Origin: Ascaphus truei
Lineage: Eukaryota > Chordata > Amphibia > Anura > Ascaphidae
Length of the DNA: 64,000 nt
Assembly: GCA_036426205.1 (NCBI GenBank)
Contig: CM071579.1
Location: 20,607,079-20,671,078, forward strand
Reading direction: 5' to 3'
Shown: positions 24,401 through 33,055 of the stretch, in pieces
Position numbering within the stretch: position 1 is the first letter of the stretch
How the letters are laid out: each line of letters opens with the position of its first letter
The notes under the pieces: model-generated
Database searches by the model: none
Told to the model about the DNA's origin: nothing
Seen by the model: the letters and a program-made list of their open reading frames with translations, nothing else
Made by a program: the position numbers and the translations under genes

Positions 24401-26676
24401 GTAATTCACAGGAGATGGGTGTGAGGAGGAGATGGGGTGCGTGGGCTTTCGTGGGAGTGGTTTCTTGAGGTTCTGTCCGTTTTCTATGTGTTGTAGGCGA
24501 GACGATTGCAGGGGGGGATTGGGGTAAGGGTAATTCCCAGGATGGGTGGGGATGACGGATTTCGGTGGAGGGGCGGTGGAGTAGGTAATCCTAAAAGGAG
24601 ATGGGAGTGTGAGGGAGGAGAGGGGGGGTGGGAATGCAAAGGAAAGGAGGGTGGTGATGGACCGGAGGACGGAGGAGGATGGGGTAATACACAGGAGGGG
24701 GGGGTGGGTATGAGGAGGAAATGGGTGGGTGGGTTAATCACAGGAGAGGGGGGGGGTGGTTGTGTGAGGGTACAGGACCGAGGGGGTGGGTAATTCAACG
24801 GAGGTGGGTAGAGAGGGGGTGGGGGCTAAATTCACGGAGGGTGGGGTTTGTGAGGTGGGTGGGGTAAATTCGCAGGAGGAGGGTGTGAGGAGGAGATGGG
24901 GATGGTGGGCGGGTATAATCACAGGGAGATGGGTGCTGTGAGGGAGGAGGAAGAATCGGGGTGGGAGTATAAAAGGGAAAAGGGGAAAAGAGGTTGGCTG
25001 GGTTGGGTCTATTCTGTGAGGTGGAGAGTGGGTGGGGTTTTTAAGCACAGGAGTCAGAGGATTATGGGTGTGTAGGATGGAGAGGGGCGCTCGGTGGTAA
25101 TTTACAGGAGCCGGGGGAGAGGGGAGTTGAGGTTGGTGAGGAGGAGGAGGGGGTGGTAGGAAGAGGGGATTACACAGGATGAAGGGGTGGGACATGTTCG
25201 GTTGAGCATGGGGATCTCCACGGGTACTGTGAGGCGGATTAGTAGGTGGGGAAAGAGGGAAATTCACAGGAGATTGGTGTGCGGAGGGGAGGAGAGGGGG
25301 TGGCGGTAATCTTACAGGAGATGGGTTTGTGAGGAGCAGAGGTGTTGGTGTACATTCACGTCTTACCTCTGTTACTCTCACAGTCTACCTCTGTTACACT
25401 CACGTCTTACCTCTGTTACTCTCACGTCTTACCGCTGTTACTCTCACGTATTACCTCTGTTATCTCCACGTCTTAACCTCTGTTACTCTCACGTCTTACC
25501 TCTGTTACTCTCACGTCGTGACCTCTGTTACTCTCACGTCTTACCTCTGTTACACTCACGTCTTACCTCTGTTACTCTCACGTCTTACCTCTGTTACTCT
25601 CACGTCTTACCTCTGTTACTCTCACGTCTACCTCTGTTACACTCAGCTTAACTCTGTTATTCCTACTTACTCTTCCTCGTCACTACCTCTGTTACTCTCA
25701 CGTCTTACTCTCCTGTACTCTCAAGCTGCTTACCTCTGTACTCTCACGTCTTACCTCTGTTACTCATCTACCCTTGTACTCTCGTACCTCTGTTACCTCA
25801 CGTCACCTCTGTTACCTCACGTCTTACCATCTTTATACATCAGTATTACTTTTACTCTCACGTCTTACCCGATGCTGAATCTAAGTACTTACCTCTCTCC
25901 TTACTCCACGTCTTAACCTCTGTTACTCTCACGTCGCTACCTTGTAACTACGTCTTATATTCTCACGTTATCTCATCCGTCTCTACCTCTGTATTACACT
26001 CACGTTTACCCTACTGTTAATCTCACGTCTTACTCGGTTAAGACTCACGTCTTACCTCTGTTACTCTCACGTCTTACCTCTGTTACTCTCACGTCTTACA
26101 TCTGTTACACTCACTACGTCTTACCATCTTGTACTCGTCACGTCTTACCTCTGTTACTCTCACGTCTTACCTATGTTACTCTCACGTCTTATTACCTCGT
26201 TACTATCACACGTCTTACCTCTGTTTACTCTCACGTCTACCTCTGTTCCTCTCAACGTCTTACTTACCTCGTACTCTACGTCTTACCTCTGTTTACTACT
26301 CACTCTTACCTTGTTACTCTCACGCTAACTCTGCGTAATCTAGCACGTTTCTTACCACTGATGTAACACTCCGTCTTACCTTCTGTTATCTCTCACGTCT
26401 TACTCTGTTAACTCACGTCTTAACCTTGTTACACTCACGTCTTACCTTGCTCTACTCCACGTCTACTACCTCGTACGACTCAGGAAGGTCTCCGCTCACA
26501 GTGCTGGAGAAACAACAGATGAGCGACAAAGACCCTAACTGGCTGTGGTGTTCGGTCCAAACCTCCTATGGGCAAAAGATGTGGCCCTCACTCTGAAAGC
26601 CATAAACCCCATCAACACCTTCACCAAGTTCCTGCTGGACCAACAGAGGGAGCTGTTTGAGGATCCTGAGCCCTAA
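8024..26676 (+). CDS. ARHGAP1: ARHGAP1 (p50RhoGAP / Cdc42GAP), coding span, incomplete
   Basis: Eight exons found: 8024-8119, 13199-13286, 13709-13840, 14708-14794, 23048-23125, 23425-23553, 23992-24095 and about 26488-26676. Together they give about 300 of the ~440 residues of the human protein. The first four encode most of the N-terminal Sec14/BCH (CRAL-TRIO-like) lipid- and partner-binding domain. The last four encode the RhoGAP domain, with the arginine finger in [13 protein letters not shown]. From knowledge of the family it accelerates GTP hydrolysis on Cdc42 and RhoA, in the cytosol and on endosomal membranes. Missing are the N-terminal exon(s) and the stretch joining the two domains, including the Pro-rich SH3-binding segment. 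Exon 14708-14794 ends in phase 2 but exon 23048-23125 starts in phase 1, so they cannot be consecutive. The last exon has two apparent frameshifts. Confidence 0.95.
8471..8765 (+). repeat. SINE/L2-derived repeat with MIR-like core
   Basis: Starts TTTATTTCATATAGCGC, has GAGCTTACAATCTA, then AAGTGACTTGCCCAAGGTCA, the motif shared with MIR/L2-type 3' ends. It ends in a pyrimidine-rich segment. It lies in ARHGAP1 intron sequence. Confidence 0.75.
9122..9290. mobile_element. hAT-like foldback MITE, copy 3
   Basis: Flanked by CTTTAGCA (9114-9121) and CTTAAGCA (9291-9298), an 8-bp duplication with one mismatch. Arms are intact. Confidence 0.92.
9299..9797. other. ARHGAP1 intron, nothing recognised
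   Basis: No coding segment, array or element that I recognise. Confidence 0.3.
9798..10011. mobile_element. hAT-like foldback MITE, copy 4
   Basis: Contains the doubled internal CTTCAGCACAGGTGGCTC unit and both arms. Outer ends are somewhat diverged and no clear target duplication can be seen. Confidence 0.85.
10087..10350. mobile_element. Second hAT-like MITE family (CAGGGGTGCGCAAACT ends), partial
   Basis: The left end CAGGGGTGCGCAAACT equals that of the complete element at 32820-33047, and both share the internal AAGCATTTAAAT / CCTTACCTTG segments in opposite orientation. The right end is not recognisable. Confidence 0.65.
10351..12475. other. ARHGAP1 intron, no gene seen
   Basis: About 2.1 kb without a splice-bounded coding segment. 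It includes three short CCTTGCTGGCATTGGTATA-type units near 11360-11435 and duplicated CCGCGGTGTGCTGAGCC near 11470-11510. At 12245-12290, CCTGAGTAAAGGCACCGAAACATT resembles the hairpin cores of the Penelope-type tails elsewhere in the window. Confidence 0.35.
12476..12548. mobile_element. hAT-like MITE fragment, copy 5
   Basis: Left end only (GATTCTCAACTCCAATCTTC, then a C-run and AACAGGACAGGGTTTCAGGA). The rest is lost. Confidence 0.7.
13037..13168. mobile_element. hAT-like MITE fragment, copy 6
   Basis: Starts inside the left arm (GATATCCCAGCTTCAGCACG) and runs through a complete right arm to GTTGCCCGTCCCTG. It stops about 30 bp before the next ARHGAP1 exon, so it forms part of the intron end. 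Confidence 0.8.
13199..13286 (+). CDS. ARHGAP1: ARHGAP1 exon: Sec14/BCH domain
   Basis: 88 nt between CTCCTCTCCTCAG and GTGAGT. It encodes (G)[20 protein letters not shown] followed by ELDHIKLLE. Phases 1 in and 2 out fit the flanking exons. Confidence 0.97.
13404..13504. mobile_element. Internally deleted hAT-like MITE, copy 7 (101 bp)
   Basis: Exact 8-bp duplication CTCTGGGG at 13396-13403 and 13505-13512. Only about half of the usual internal sequence remains: the left arm runs to CAGGTGTATCAGTCAT and then directly to the short right end. It shows that heavily deleted copies still carry duplications. Confidence 0.92.
13709..13840 (+). CDS. ARHGAP1: ARHGAP1 exon: Sec14/BCH domain core
   Basis: 132 nt after CTGTCCCCACAG. 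It encodes [20 protein letters not shown] and then [20 protein letters not shown], ending AA before GTAAG so that Lys is completed by the next exon. Near-identical to human. Confidence 0.98.
13841..14228. other. ARHGAP1 intron, nothing recognised
   Basis: No element recognised apart from a C-run at the MITE boundary. Confidence 0.3.
14229..14441. mobile_element. hAT-like foldback MITE, copy 8
   Basis: Flanked by GGTTAATC (14221-14228) and GGTTAAGC (14442-14449), seven of eight bases equal. The internal C-run and G-run are complementary parts of the palindrome. Confidence 0.9.
14708..14794 (+). CDS. ARHGAP1: ARHGAP1 exon: end of Sec14/BCH domain segment
   Basis: 87 nt after CGTTTCCCTCCCAG. 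It encodes [20 protein letters not shown], then LILFKPLI, and ends with AG before GTAGGC (phase 2). In vertebrate p50RhoGAP this is followed by SFKFGQKI, which I did not find downstream. Confidence 0.97.
14795..15464. other. ARHGAP1 intron, GC-rich, no exon seen
   Basis: C-runs at 15038-15055 and 15198-15211 and a GC-rich 15050-15260 segment that reads as low-complexity. The expected next ARHGAP1 exon is not here. Confidence 0.35.
15465..15635 (+). repeat. SINE/L2-derived repeat fragment
   Basis: Partial copy of the 8471-8765 family, recognised by GAGGCACAGGGAGATAAAGT and CTTGGCCAAAGTCACAAGG. Confidence 0.65.
15760..16745. repeat. C-rich degenerate minisatellite field
   Basis: Starts with three units of CACGTGGACCATGTCTGCGG (15765-15815), then about 900 bp of pyrimidine-rich, C-dominated repeats. 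The 16370-16740 part is made of CCGCACAGCCAGGCCCCCG-type units. The long Pro-rich ORFs here are by-products. It is in an ARHGAP1 intron and replaces sequence where linker exons would be expected. Confidence 0.85.
16860..17090. repeat. Fragment of the 'AAAGGAGCAATCCA' dispersed repeat
   Basis: TTAAAGGAGCAATCCATGCA followed by ATATCCTACATGTGGTTTTT is shared with 35605-35650 and with the arms of the foldback at 42753-43150, so it is a dispersed family. Confidence 0.45.
17090..17296. mobile_element. hAT-like foldback MITE, copy 9
   Basis: Both arms are present but diverged (CAACAGGTCAGGTTTTTCAG ... GAAACTCTGACCTGTTAGG). No clear target duplication. Confidence 0.8.
17640..18850. mobile_element. 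1.2-kb imperfect palindrome with hammerhead-like centre
   Basis: The left arm (about 17645-18125) is the reverse complement of the right arm (about 18395-18845). Paired landmarks are AGCCCCCTATAATTGCACTC / GAGTGCAATTATAGGGGGCT and GGCAAAGGACTCTCAATGTC / GACATTGAGAGTCCTTTGCC. The centre carries CTGAAAA, a GCGCG/CGCGC stem, GAAA, then ACGTACGTC. I infer a Penelope-type terminal structure by analogy with 61880-62095, but no reverse transcriptase is adjacent. Confidence 0.7.
18851..19910. other. ARHGAP1 intron, no gene seen
   Basis: Mixed sequence with G-runs at 19085 and 19468. No exon of ARHGAP1 or any other gene is recognisable. Confidence 0.35.
19912..20006. repeat. 20-bp minisatellite (GGGGGCCTGGCTGTGCGGGC)
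   Basis: Four tandem units of a 20-bp GC-rich repeat. The unit is the reverse complement of the one dominating 16370-16740. Confidence 0.95.
20456..20696. mobile_element. hAT-like foldback MITE, copy 10
   Basis: Variant ends GGGGTTCTCAACTTC ... GGTGAGAACCCCTG. It is inserted inside the L1-like endonuclease region. Confidence 0.85.
21150..21765. mobile_element. GC-rich insertion within the LINE
   Basis: It interrupts the LINE reading between endonuclease and RT segments. It holds GCGGCTGCACGGGCTTTCC, two copies of the motif TGACGCGTCA, a (GT)n run (21433-21474) and CTCCCGCTCC units. Class not identified; it resembles the GC-rich TIR elements at 34221 and 41327 only in composition. Confidence 0.4.
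23048..23125 (+). CDS. ARHGAP1: ARHGAP1 exon: RhoGAP domain with arginine finger
   Basis: 78 nt after TGTCCCCTTCACAG, phase 1 in and out. It encodes (A)[20 protein letters not shown], then QKYNMG. The first Arg of GIFRRSA is the catalytic arginine finger of RhoGAP proteins. The donor is GTGTGT. Confidence 0.97.
23425..23553 (+). CDS. ARHGAP1: ARHGAP1 exon: RhoGAP domain
   Basis: 129 nt after CTCTGACCCCCAG. It encodes (G)[19 protein letters not shown], then [20 protein letters not shown]. It contains the conserved [10 protein letters not shown] helix of RhoGAP domains. The donor is GTAAGT. Confidence 0.98.
23992..24095 (+). CDS. ARHGAP1: ARHGAP1 exon: RhoGAP domain
   Basis: 104 nt after CTGCTGTTTTCAG. 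It encodes (G)[19 protein letters not shown], then [15 protein letters not shown]. It ends in phase 0 at GTGAGG. The following intron is almost wholly tandem repeat. Confidence 0.97.
24096..25335. repeat. G-rich ~40-bp minisatellite in ARHGAP1 intron
   Basis: About thirty units built on GGTGTGAGGAGGAGATGGGG and TGGGGTAATTCACAGGAG. The first units, up to about 24430, are nearly identical; later ones scatter with many one-base indels. The repeat begins within the donor region of the previous exon. Confidence 0.95.
25350..26480. repeat. 22-bp minisatellite (TCTTACCTCTGTTACTCTCACG)
   Basis: About 50 units. The first dozen are regular; from about 25640 on most units carry small deletions or insertions. 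It directly abuts the G-rich array and ends about 20 bp before the last ARHGAP1 exon. Confidence 0.97.
26488..26676 (+). CDS. ARHGAP1: ARHGAP1 last coding exon, with apparent frameshifts
   Basis: Reads VSAHS at the start, then in other frames [11 protein letters not shown], then [40 protein letters not shown] and EDPEP, stop at 26674-26676. Frame is lost at about 26500 and again at about 26538, where one C is missing before CTGGCTGTGG. The three pieces in order match the end of p50RhoGAP, and codons are otherwise intact. The exon lies at the edge of an error-rich array, so sequencing error is the likely cause. Confidence 0.92.
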
Positions 26677-27100
26677 GAAGGAGACCTTCCACTACAATGC
26701 AATGTCACTGCCAGTCTGACACCGCACAGCTTCCTGTCCCACAGCACTGTCCTGTACTATTACCTGTGAGCACTTGTGTGAATGTGTGTGTGTACACGTC
26801 TGTATGTGACACTTTGGAGCTGGGATCTCCATGTTGGATGATGGCACAACGATCTGCCCAATGCATATGGACAGTATGCCAGTGTGTTTAGCTGATGGGT
26901 GCCAGCTGATGCCTCTGGCAGGCGGGGAGCAGTTTAATTTCCTCGGTCGTGGCTGTGTAAGAGTTGGGTGTTGGATTTGAGCTGTGTCACCAGATGCATT
27001 TAGCACGTAATTGTTTTAGAGGAGCTGCTAGTCTTGGTTCTTATCATATTGTGACATTTAAAGTCACATCTCAGCTGCTGGTCACAGGCTATCTGCTCAC
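26677..27100. other. ARHGAP1 3' flank
   Basis: Probable 3'UTR start. No AATAAA was seen before the next array. Confidence 0.35.
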
Positions 27101-27109
27101 ATGTCCATA

Positions 27110-28260
27110 GGCAGCCACGCCTCGTCTGCTTCGCCTGCGCTCTGCCTTTCACGCCTCTGCCTGGTCCCCCCGCCTTGCCTCCATGCCCCTCACGCTCTCC
27201 ATGGCTCTGCCTCCATGCCTCATCTGTGCCTCCTTGTCCTGCCCCCCCCACGCCTCGCCTGCCCCCCCCAGCATCGCTCTGCCTCCATGCCCCCCCACGC
27301 CTCGCCGCCTCACGCCCTGCCCTGTCTCCACGCTCGCTGCCTCCACGCCCGCTCTGCTCCACGCCTCGCTTGCCTCCACGCTCGCTCTGCCTCCACGCTC
27401 GCCTCCTCCACGCCTCGCTCTGCCTCACGCTCGCTCTGCCTCCACGCCTCGCTGCTGCCTCCAACGCCCTGCCTGCTCCACGCCTCGCTCTGCCTCCACG
27501 CCTCGCTCTGCCTCCACGCCTCGCTTGCCTCCACGCCTCGCTCTGCCTCCACGCCTCGCCTTGCCTCCAGCGCTCCGCTGCTGCGTCCACGCTCGCTCAC
27601 TGCTCCATCCGCCGTCGCCCTGCCCTCCACGCCTCGCCCTGCCTCCACGCCTCGCCCTGCCTCCACGCCTCGCCCTGCCTCCACGCCTCGCCCTGCCACG
27701 CCTCGCTGCCTCAACGCCCTCGCCACTGCCTCCAGCCTCCGCCCTGCTCACGCCTCTGCTACGCCTCCACGCCTCTGTTGCCTCACGCAGCCGCTCCACG
27801 CCTCGCTCTGCCTCCACGCCTCGCTCTGCCTCCACGCTCGTCGCCTCACGCCTCGCTCTGCTCACGCTCGCTCTGCCTCCACGCCTCGCTCTGTCTAACG
27901 CTCGCCATTGCTACACGCCTCGCCCTCGCCTCCACGCCTCGGCCTGCCTCCACGCCCGCCATGCCTCCACGCCTCTGCTCTGCCTCACGCCCGCTCTGCC
28001 TCCAGCCTCGCCTTGCCTGCCACGCCTCGCTCTGCCTCCACGCCTCGCTCTGCCTCCACGCCTCGCTCTGCCTCCACGCCTCGCTCTGCCTCCACGCCTC
28101 GCTCTGCCTCCACGCCTCGCTCTGCCTCCATGCGCCTCGCTCTGCCTCCATGCGCCTCCATGCCTCGCTCTGCCTCCATGCGCCTCCATGCCTCGCTCTG
28201 CCTCCATGCGCCTCCATGCCTCCATGCGCCTCCATGCGCCTCCATGCCTCGCTCTGCCTT
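27110..28260. repeat. 18-bp minisatellite (CTCTGCCTCCACGCCTCG)
   Basis: Over 50 units. Some 28010-28130 units are identical and a late variant adds CATGCGCCTC. Because 18 is a multiple of three, the array makes 400-codon ORFs on both strands that are not genes. Confidence 0.97.
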
Positions 28261-28778
28261 ACATTGCCTTCTCCCAGCCCGTTGCCCGCCCTACCTCCAC
28301 GCACTTCTCTCGTATCCCTTTTCGCATCCTGGATTCCTTCATTCGCTTTCACATTTTGCATCCTCACAGTGCCATGTGTCTCCCATCTCCCCATTCTCTA
28401 TGATTCTATGTAATCATAGCATAGCTAATCAATGTGTTCATACAGCCTCTCTCCCAGTGTCTCGCTGGCTTCCTAATGCTCTCTCCGCACTGCTAATAAC
28501 GAAGGCTCAGGATGTTCCTCTTCTCATGACCAATATTTTATTGTACGTCCTTTGATCATAGTAGAAGAAGTTAGAATGATTAACACACCCCCCCCCCCCC
28601 CCATGCTTACTGCGGTGACGGACCATAGCATCCCCTCTGTCACAAGATGTGCCATTGATGTTTTATTTGTATCTCGCATACATGTACAACCTCCCAGACC
28701 CTTTACCTGGCGCACCTAGCTGTCTCCATACCTCCTGCTCCTATACCCCATACCGTCTTTCAAGGTGAGCGTGTAAAT

Positions 28779-28950
28779 CAGGAGTGGCCCACTCCAGTCC
28801 TCACGGGCCACCAACATGTCAGGTTTTCAGGATATCCCTGCTTCAGCACGGGTGGCTCAATCCGTCTCCGCTTCCGCACACTCCCTGAAGCAGGGATATC
28901 CTGAAAACCTGCCGTCTTGGTGGCCCGAGGACGGGAGTTGGCCACCCCTG
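28779..28950. mobile_element. hAT-like foldback MITE, copy 11
   Basis: Flanked by GTGTAAAT (28771-28778) and GTCTAAAT (28951-28958), seven of eight bases equal. Arms extend nearly to the centre. Confidence 0.93.
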
Positions 28951-28959
28951 GTCTAAATG

Positions 28960-29526
28960 AATGTAGTGTCCCCGATGTATACAGTCTTGTAATCAAACCT
29001 GCATCTCCGAGTCCTTGCGGGACAGTGCCGCCTTTTTTTAAATGTGTGTGTGTGTGTATGTATGTATGTATAGTCATGACGCCGCTGGTTGTGCTTTGCT
29101 GGTTTGTGTATGCCGTATGTGTGTCAGTATTGAACTGTGCAAATCTGGAATGTTTTGATCCTGTTGAGTTACAGGAGTTGTGTTGGTATAAGACCGTCCC
29201 CTGCCGCCTCCCCCTCCCTCCTCCTTTTTTAAGGGCCTTATTCCTGTCCTGTGTAAGCGCTCCAGCCTTTCTCCCCAGGCCTTGTGCCCATTCCAGGCGC
29301 ACGTGGCGGTTTGTACTCCGCTGGTATACTCCCTGCCTGGAGGAGTGGTTCTTGCCTCTTCTCGTCTGCGTTATTTGATATGTGCTTGTGCCCCAGCTTG
29401 TTCACACTCCTGCTCCATTCCTATATGATGGGTCCAATCCGGGATTCATCCTGTGCATTTGTGCGCGGCTGTCTTTTTCCAGACTGACCCCTTGCAAACA
29501 GTCTGGAATCTGGCCATATCTCCTCG
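28960..29526. other. No gene recognised
   Basis: Short (GT)n/(GTAT)n run at 29045-29070; otherwise no recognisable feature before the N gap. Confidence 0.35.
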
Positions 29527-29658
29527 NNNNNNNNNNNNNNNNNNNNNNNNNNNNNNNNNNNNNNNNNNNNNNNNNNNNNNNNNNNNNNNNNNNNNNNNNN
29601 NNNNNNNNNNNNNNNNNNNNNNNNNNNNNNNNNNNNNNNNNNNNNNNNNNNNNNNNNN
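29527..29658. other. Assembly gap (132 N)
   Basis: Undetermined bases immediately before a minisatellite. The gap probably hides more repeat units. Confidence 1.
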
Positions 29659-30590
29659 GGTTTCTCCTATGATCGGGCGCAGTTGCAGTTTGGGCTTTGA
29701 TGAGGGTTAGGAGTGACCGGCCTGGTCTCTTGCTGTGTGAATGTCGGGGTTTGGCTTCCTGATGAGGGTTAGGAGTGACCGGCCTGGTCTCTCTTGCTGT
29801 GTGAATGTCGGGGTTTGGCTTCCTGATGAGGGTTAGGAGAGGACCGGCCTGGTCTCTTGCTGTGTGAATGTCGGGGTTTCCTCCTCTGATCGGGCGCAGT
29901 TTGGTTCCGATGAGGGTTAGGGTGACCGGCCTGGCTCTTGCTGTGTGAATGTCGGGGTTGGCTTCCGATGATGAGGTTAGGAATGACCGGCCTGGTCTCT
30001 TGCCTGTGTGAATGTCGGGGTTTCCTCCTCTGATCGGGCGCAGTTTGGCTTCCTGATGAGGGTTAGGAGTGACCGGCCTGGTCTCTTGCTGTGGTGAAGT
30101 GGGGTTTGGCTTACTGGTGAGGGGTAGGAGTGACCGGCCTGGTCTCTTGCTGTGTGAATGTCGGGGTTTCCTCCCTTGATCGGGCGCAGTTTGGCTTTGA
30201 TGAGGGTTAGAGTGACCGGCCTGGTCTCTTGCTGTGTGAATGTCGGGGTTTGGCTTCCTGATGAGGGTTAGGAAGGACCGGCCTGGTCTCTTGCTGTGTG
30301 AATGTCGGGGTTTCCTCCTCTGATCGGGCGCAGTTTGGCTTCCTGATGAGGGTTAGGAGTGACCGGCCTGGTCTCTTGCTGTGTGAATGTCGGGGTTTGG
30401 CTTCCTGATGAGGGTTAGGAGTGACCGGCCTGGTTCTTGCTGTGTGAATGTCGGGGTTTCCTCCTCTGATCGGGCGCAGTTTGGCTTCCTGATGAGGGTT
30501 AGGAGTGACCGGCCTGGTCTCTTGCTGTGTGAATGTCGGGGTTTGGCTTCCTGATGAGGGTTAGGAGTGACCGGCCTGGTTGCTTGCTGT
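29659..30590. repeat. Composite ~63/84-bp minisatellite
   Basis: Units contain GGCTTCCTGATGAGGGTTAG, GAGTGACCGGCCTGGTCTCT and TGCTGTGTGAATGTCGGGGT. A second type adds TTCCTCCTCTGATCGGGCGC. The two unit types alternate, so a higher-order period exists. Single-base indels are frequent. Confidence 0.95.
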
Positions 30591-30925
30591 GTGGGAAACG
30601 TCTCGCTGCTCATGTCTTCAGCCTTTCGCTTCTGTGATGCCAGCTTTGGGGACCAGAGAAGACCAATTGTCCCAGTGCATTGCCTCGCCATCAACTGCAT
30701 GTTATTAACTCTTTCACTGACAGAGGTCAGCAATGTTTAATTTGTATCTACTCCGTGCCAAAGGGAGGCTAAACCATAGTGGCCAAATCGTCCTGATGTG
30801 CACCTGGAAAATGCATAATTTTCCTCCCTGAAAAGAATTCCCTAAACCGAGTACTCACCATTTTAAGATGGACAGATTTGGAAGCAAGTAATCTTTTGTG
30901 TTAGTCAGGATGGGGTCTCTGTCGC

Positions 30926-31096
30926 TAAGGGGTGGCCAACTCCAGTCCTCAAGGGCCACCAACAGGTCAGGCTTTCAGGATATCCCTGCTTCAGCACAGG
31001 TGGCTCATTCAATGAGGCCACCTGTGCTGAAGCAGGGATATCCTTAAAAACTGATTGCTGTTAGTGGTCCTTGAAGACTGCAGCTGGCCTTCCCTG
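30926..31096. mobile_element. hAT-like foldback MITE, copy 12
   Basis: Complete arms (GGTGGCCAACTCCAGTCCTC ... CTGGCCTTCCCTG). No convincing target duplication. Confidence 0.88.
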
Positions 31097-32811
31097 CTGT
31101 TAACCCATTCACTGCCAGAGGGGCAAGCAACGCATTGCAGGCCTTTGACAGCAAAAGGTCGAAAGCAGCCGTGCCCCGGCGGGTCACACACAGCCGTGCA
31201 CACCATGCCTCTGGTCTGATGTGGTTTCAGCTCAATCCTTCCAGATAGACAAACAGAGCATTTACTTCCGTTCATGTTTACATCTCCCCCCCCCCCCCAC
31301 TTACTATACACCCTAATAACGTGTAACAGTCCCGAGCAGAATCTGATGTACAAGGGCCAGTAAGATATATGCATGGATGCGGTGGTTTTACACTCTTTTT
31401 TTTTTAGATAATTTTAATGAGCTGCAGTACAATGCTTTAATATTTTGCGCACAAACCCCGTGATCTCCCCTGGAAAAGCCCTTCCCATTACACGCCATAT
31501 TCCCAGCGGATCACATGCTTTGCAGTATGTGCCCGACCTGCACAGGCGGGTGTGCGTTACACGCGTTCCGCTCGGCTCCCTGTAAGCCGGTGCTGCTTAA
31601 CAGGTTGGGGTTGGACCGGTACCTCTCCTATGCTCACTTCACAATTGTACTTTGCTTGTGATTTCACATTTTGTATTTCAATTTAAAGAAAGGAAAAGAA
31701 TGGTCGTTGTTTTTGTACTTTGTGCACGGTCATCATTCAGCTGAAGGAGATGTGCTACCAATCGTGGGGGAGACGGTGACATCAAGCTGCCTGCAACTGG
31801 TCTTTCATTAGCTGCTGGTATGCTCATATTCCCCACAAGTGCCTTGTATTTCAGCTGAAGCACACATAACATTTCAGCAACACTTGTGCTGGTGGGGGCA
31901 GCAGGGTCACGCCTCACGGGTCACTGTACAGGCTAGGGTTAAACTAGGAGCTGGGCAAGCAATGAGGGCGAAAGAGCCAGCGGAATCTGAAATCCCATGC
32001 AGGTGGCAGGAGGGTCTGAACCAATCTGACCCTCCTATCATCTGTTGAACCGATCCTTACACACACACGGTTTGGGTTTGCCCCCATAACAAGCTGGTAA
32101 TGTCCAGGATCAGTTACAGCCCCTACATCACTGCAGGTACATAGGGCCCCTGGGTAAGACCAGGAGAGGGACCCCTACCAACCTCTCACCTGATGTCATC
32201 ACTCCTGCACGGTGCCAGAGACTTAAAATACTCCACTTGAGAGCATCCAGCGAAGGGACCTGCGTACGGGACCAGGGTTAATACACAGCTCGCTACCTAG
32301 CCCACTTTTCACCTTCGCAAAGGTCCCTCAAATGAACAATATCTCTCCTTCATCCGTCCCTACATACATCTGTCACGGACAGCACACAAGTGAACATGTG
32401 ACTTAGATATACAACCAGGGTTATACACGGCTACCCCAGCCAACTCACCTTTCTCCTGCGCAAGGTACTTTCAATGAGTTAATAATAACCCTTTACTCCA
32501 TTGCAATCATCTATCCGCTGCCGCCACCCAAGAAATATGCAAATCGTGCTAAAAATGAGGTGGACATTTTGCAATTTATTTAAATAATCACAGTGATTCT
32601 GTGCATAATCCACCATTGAATGGAAATGAGTACATATATTTTCCTGTATTTAATAAGTGCAACATATTACCTCTTCTAGTTAGCAACACAGGGAGTGTGA
32701 TTGGACCAAGTGAGTTATTTCATATGTGACTGCTGTGAAAATAGAAGTACACTGCTATTAGATGTCTTATACAGAGTAACTGAGACGTGCTGTTTATTAT
32801 ACAATATGGTG
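31097..32811. other. Intergenic, no gene seen
   Basis: Between the convergent ARHGAP1 and ATG13 3' ends. It holds two diverged direct copies of a ~65-bp segment (32272-32336 and 32416-32480, each with AGGGTTA.ACACGGCTA-type start and CGCAAAGGT or CGCAAGGTA end) and C- and T-runs. No coding evidence. Confidence 0.4.
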
Positions 32812-32819
32812 TATTAGAG

Positions 32820-33047
32820 CAGGGGTGCGCAAACTTTCTGCGCTGCTCAGCCCCAATGATCGCGCCCCCTTACCTAGGAACCGGCATCATTTGAGACTGC
32901 GTTGCCCGAAGCCAAGGTAAGTAAGAGAGGCCTTGCGCGCGCCCCAGCATTTAAATGCTTTGCGGAAGAGCGTGGGGCCTCTGTAACCGCTGCATTCCCC
33001 TGCCCCCTAAAAAAAAAAAAATCTCGCCCCCAGTTTGCGCACCCCTG
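32820..33047. mobile_element. Second hAT-like MITE family, complete copy (228 bp)
   Basis: Terminal inverted repeats CAGGGGTGCGCAAACT and AGTTTGCGCACCCCTG. Flanks are TATTAGAG (32812-32819) and TATTAGTG (33048-33055), an 8-bp duplication with one mismatch. Confidence 0.93.
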
Positions 33048-33055
33048 TATTAGTG

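Noticed and set aside
27101..28555. ORFs of more than 400 codons on plus and up to 196 codons on minus
   Set aside because: They are translations of an 18-bp tandem repeat, a multiple of three, and have no family resemblance.
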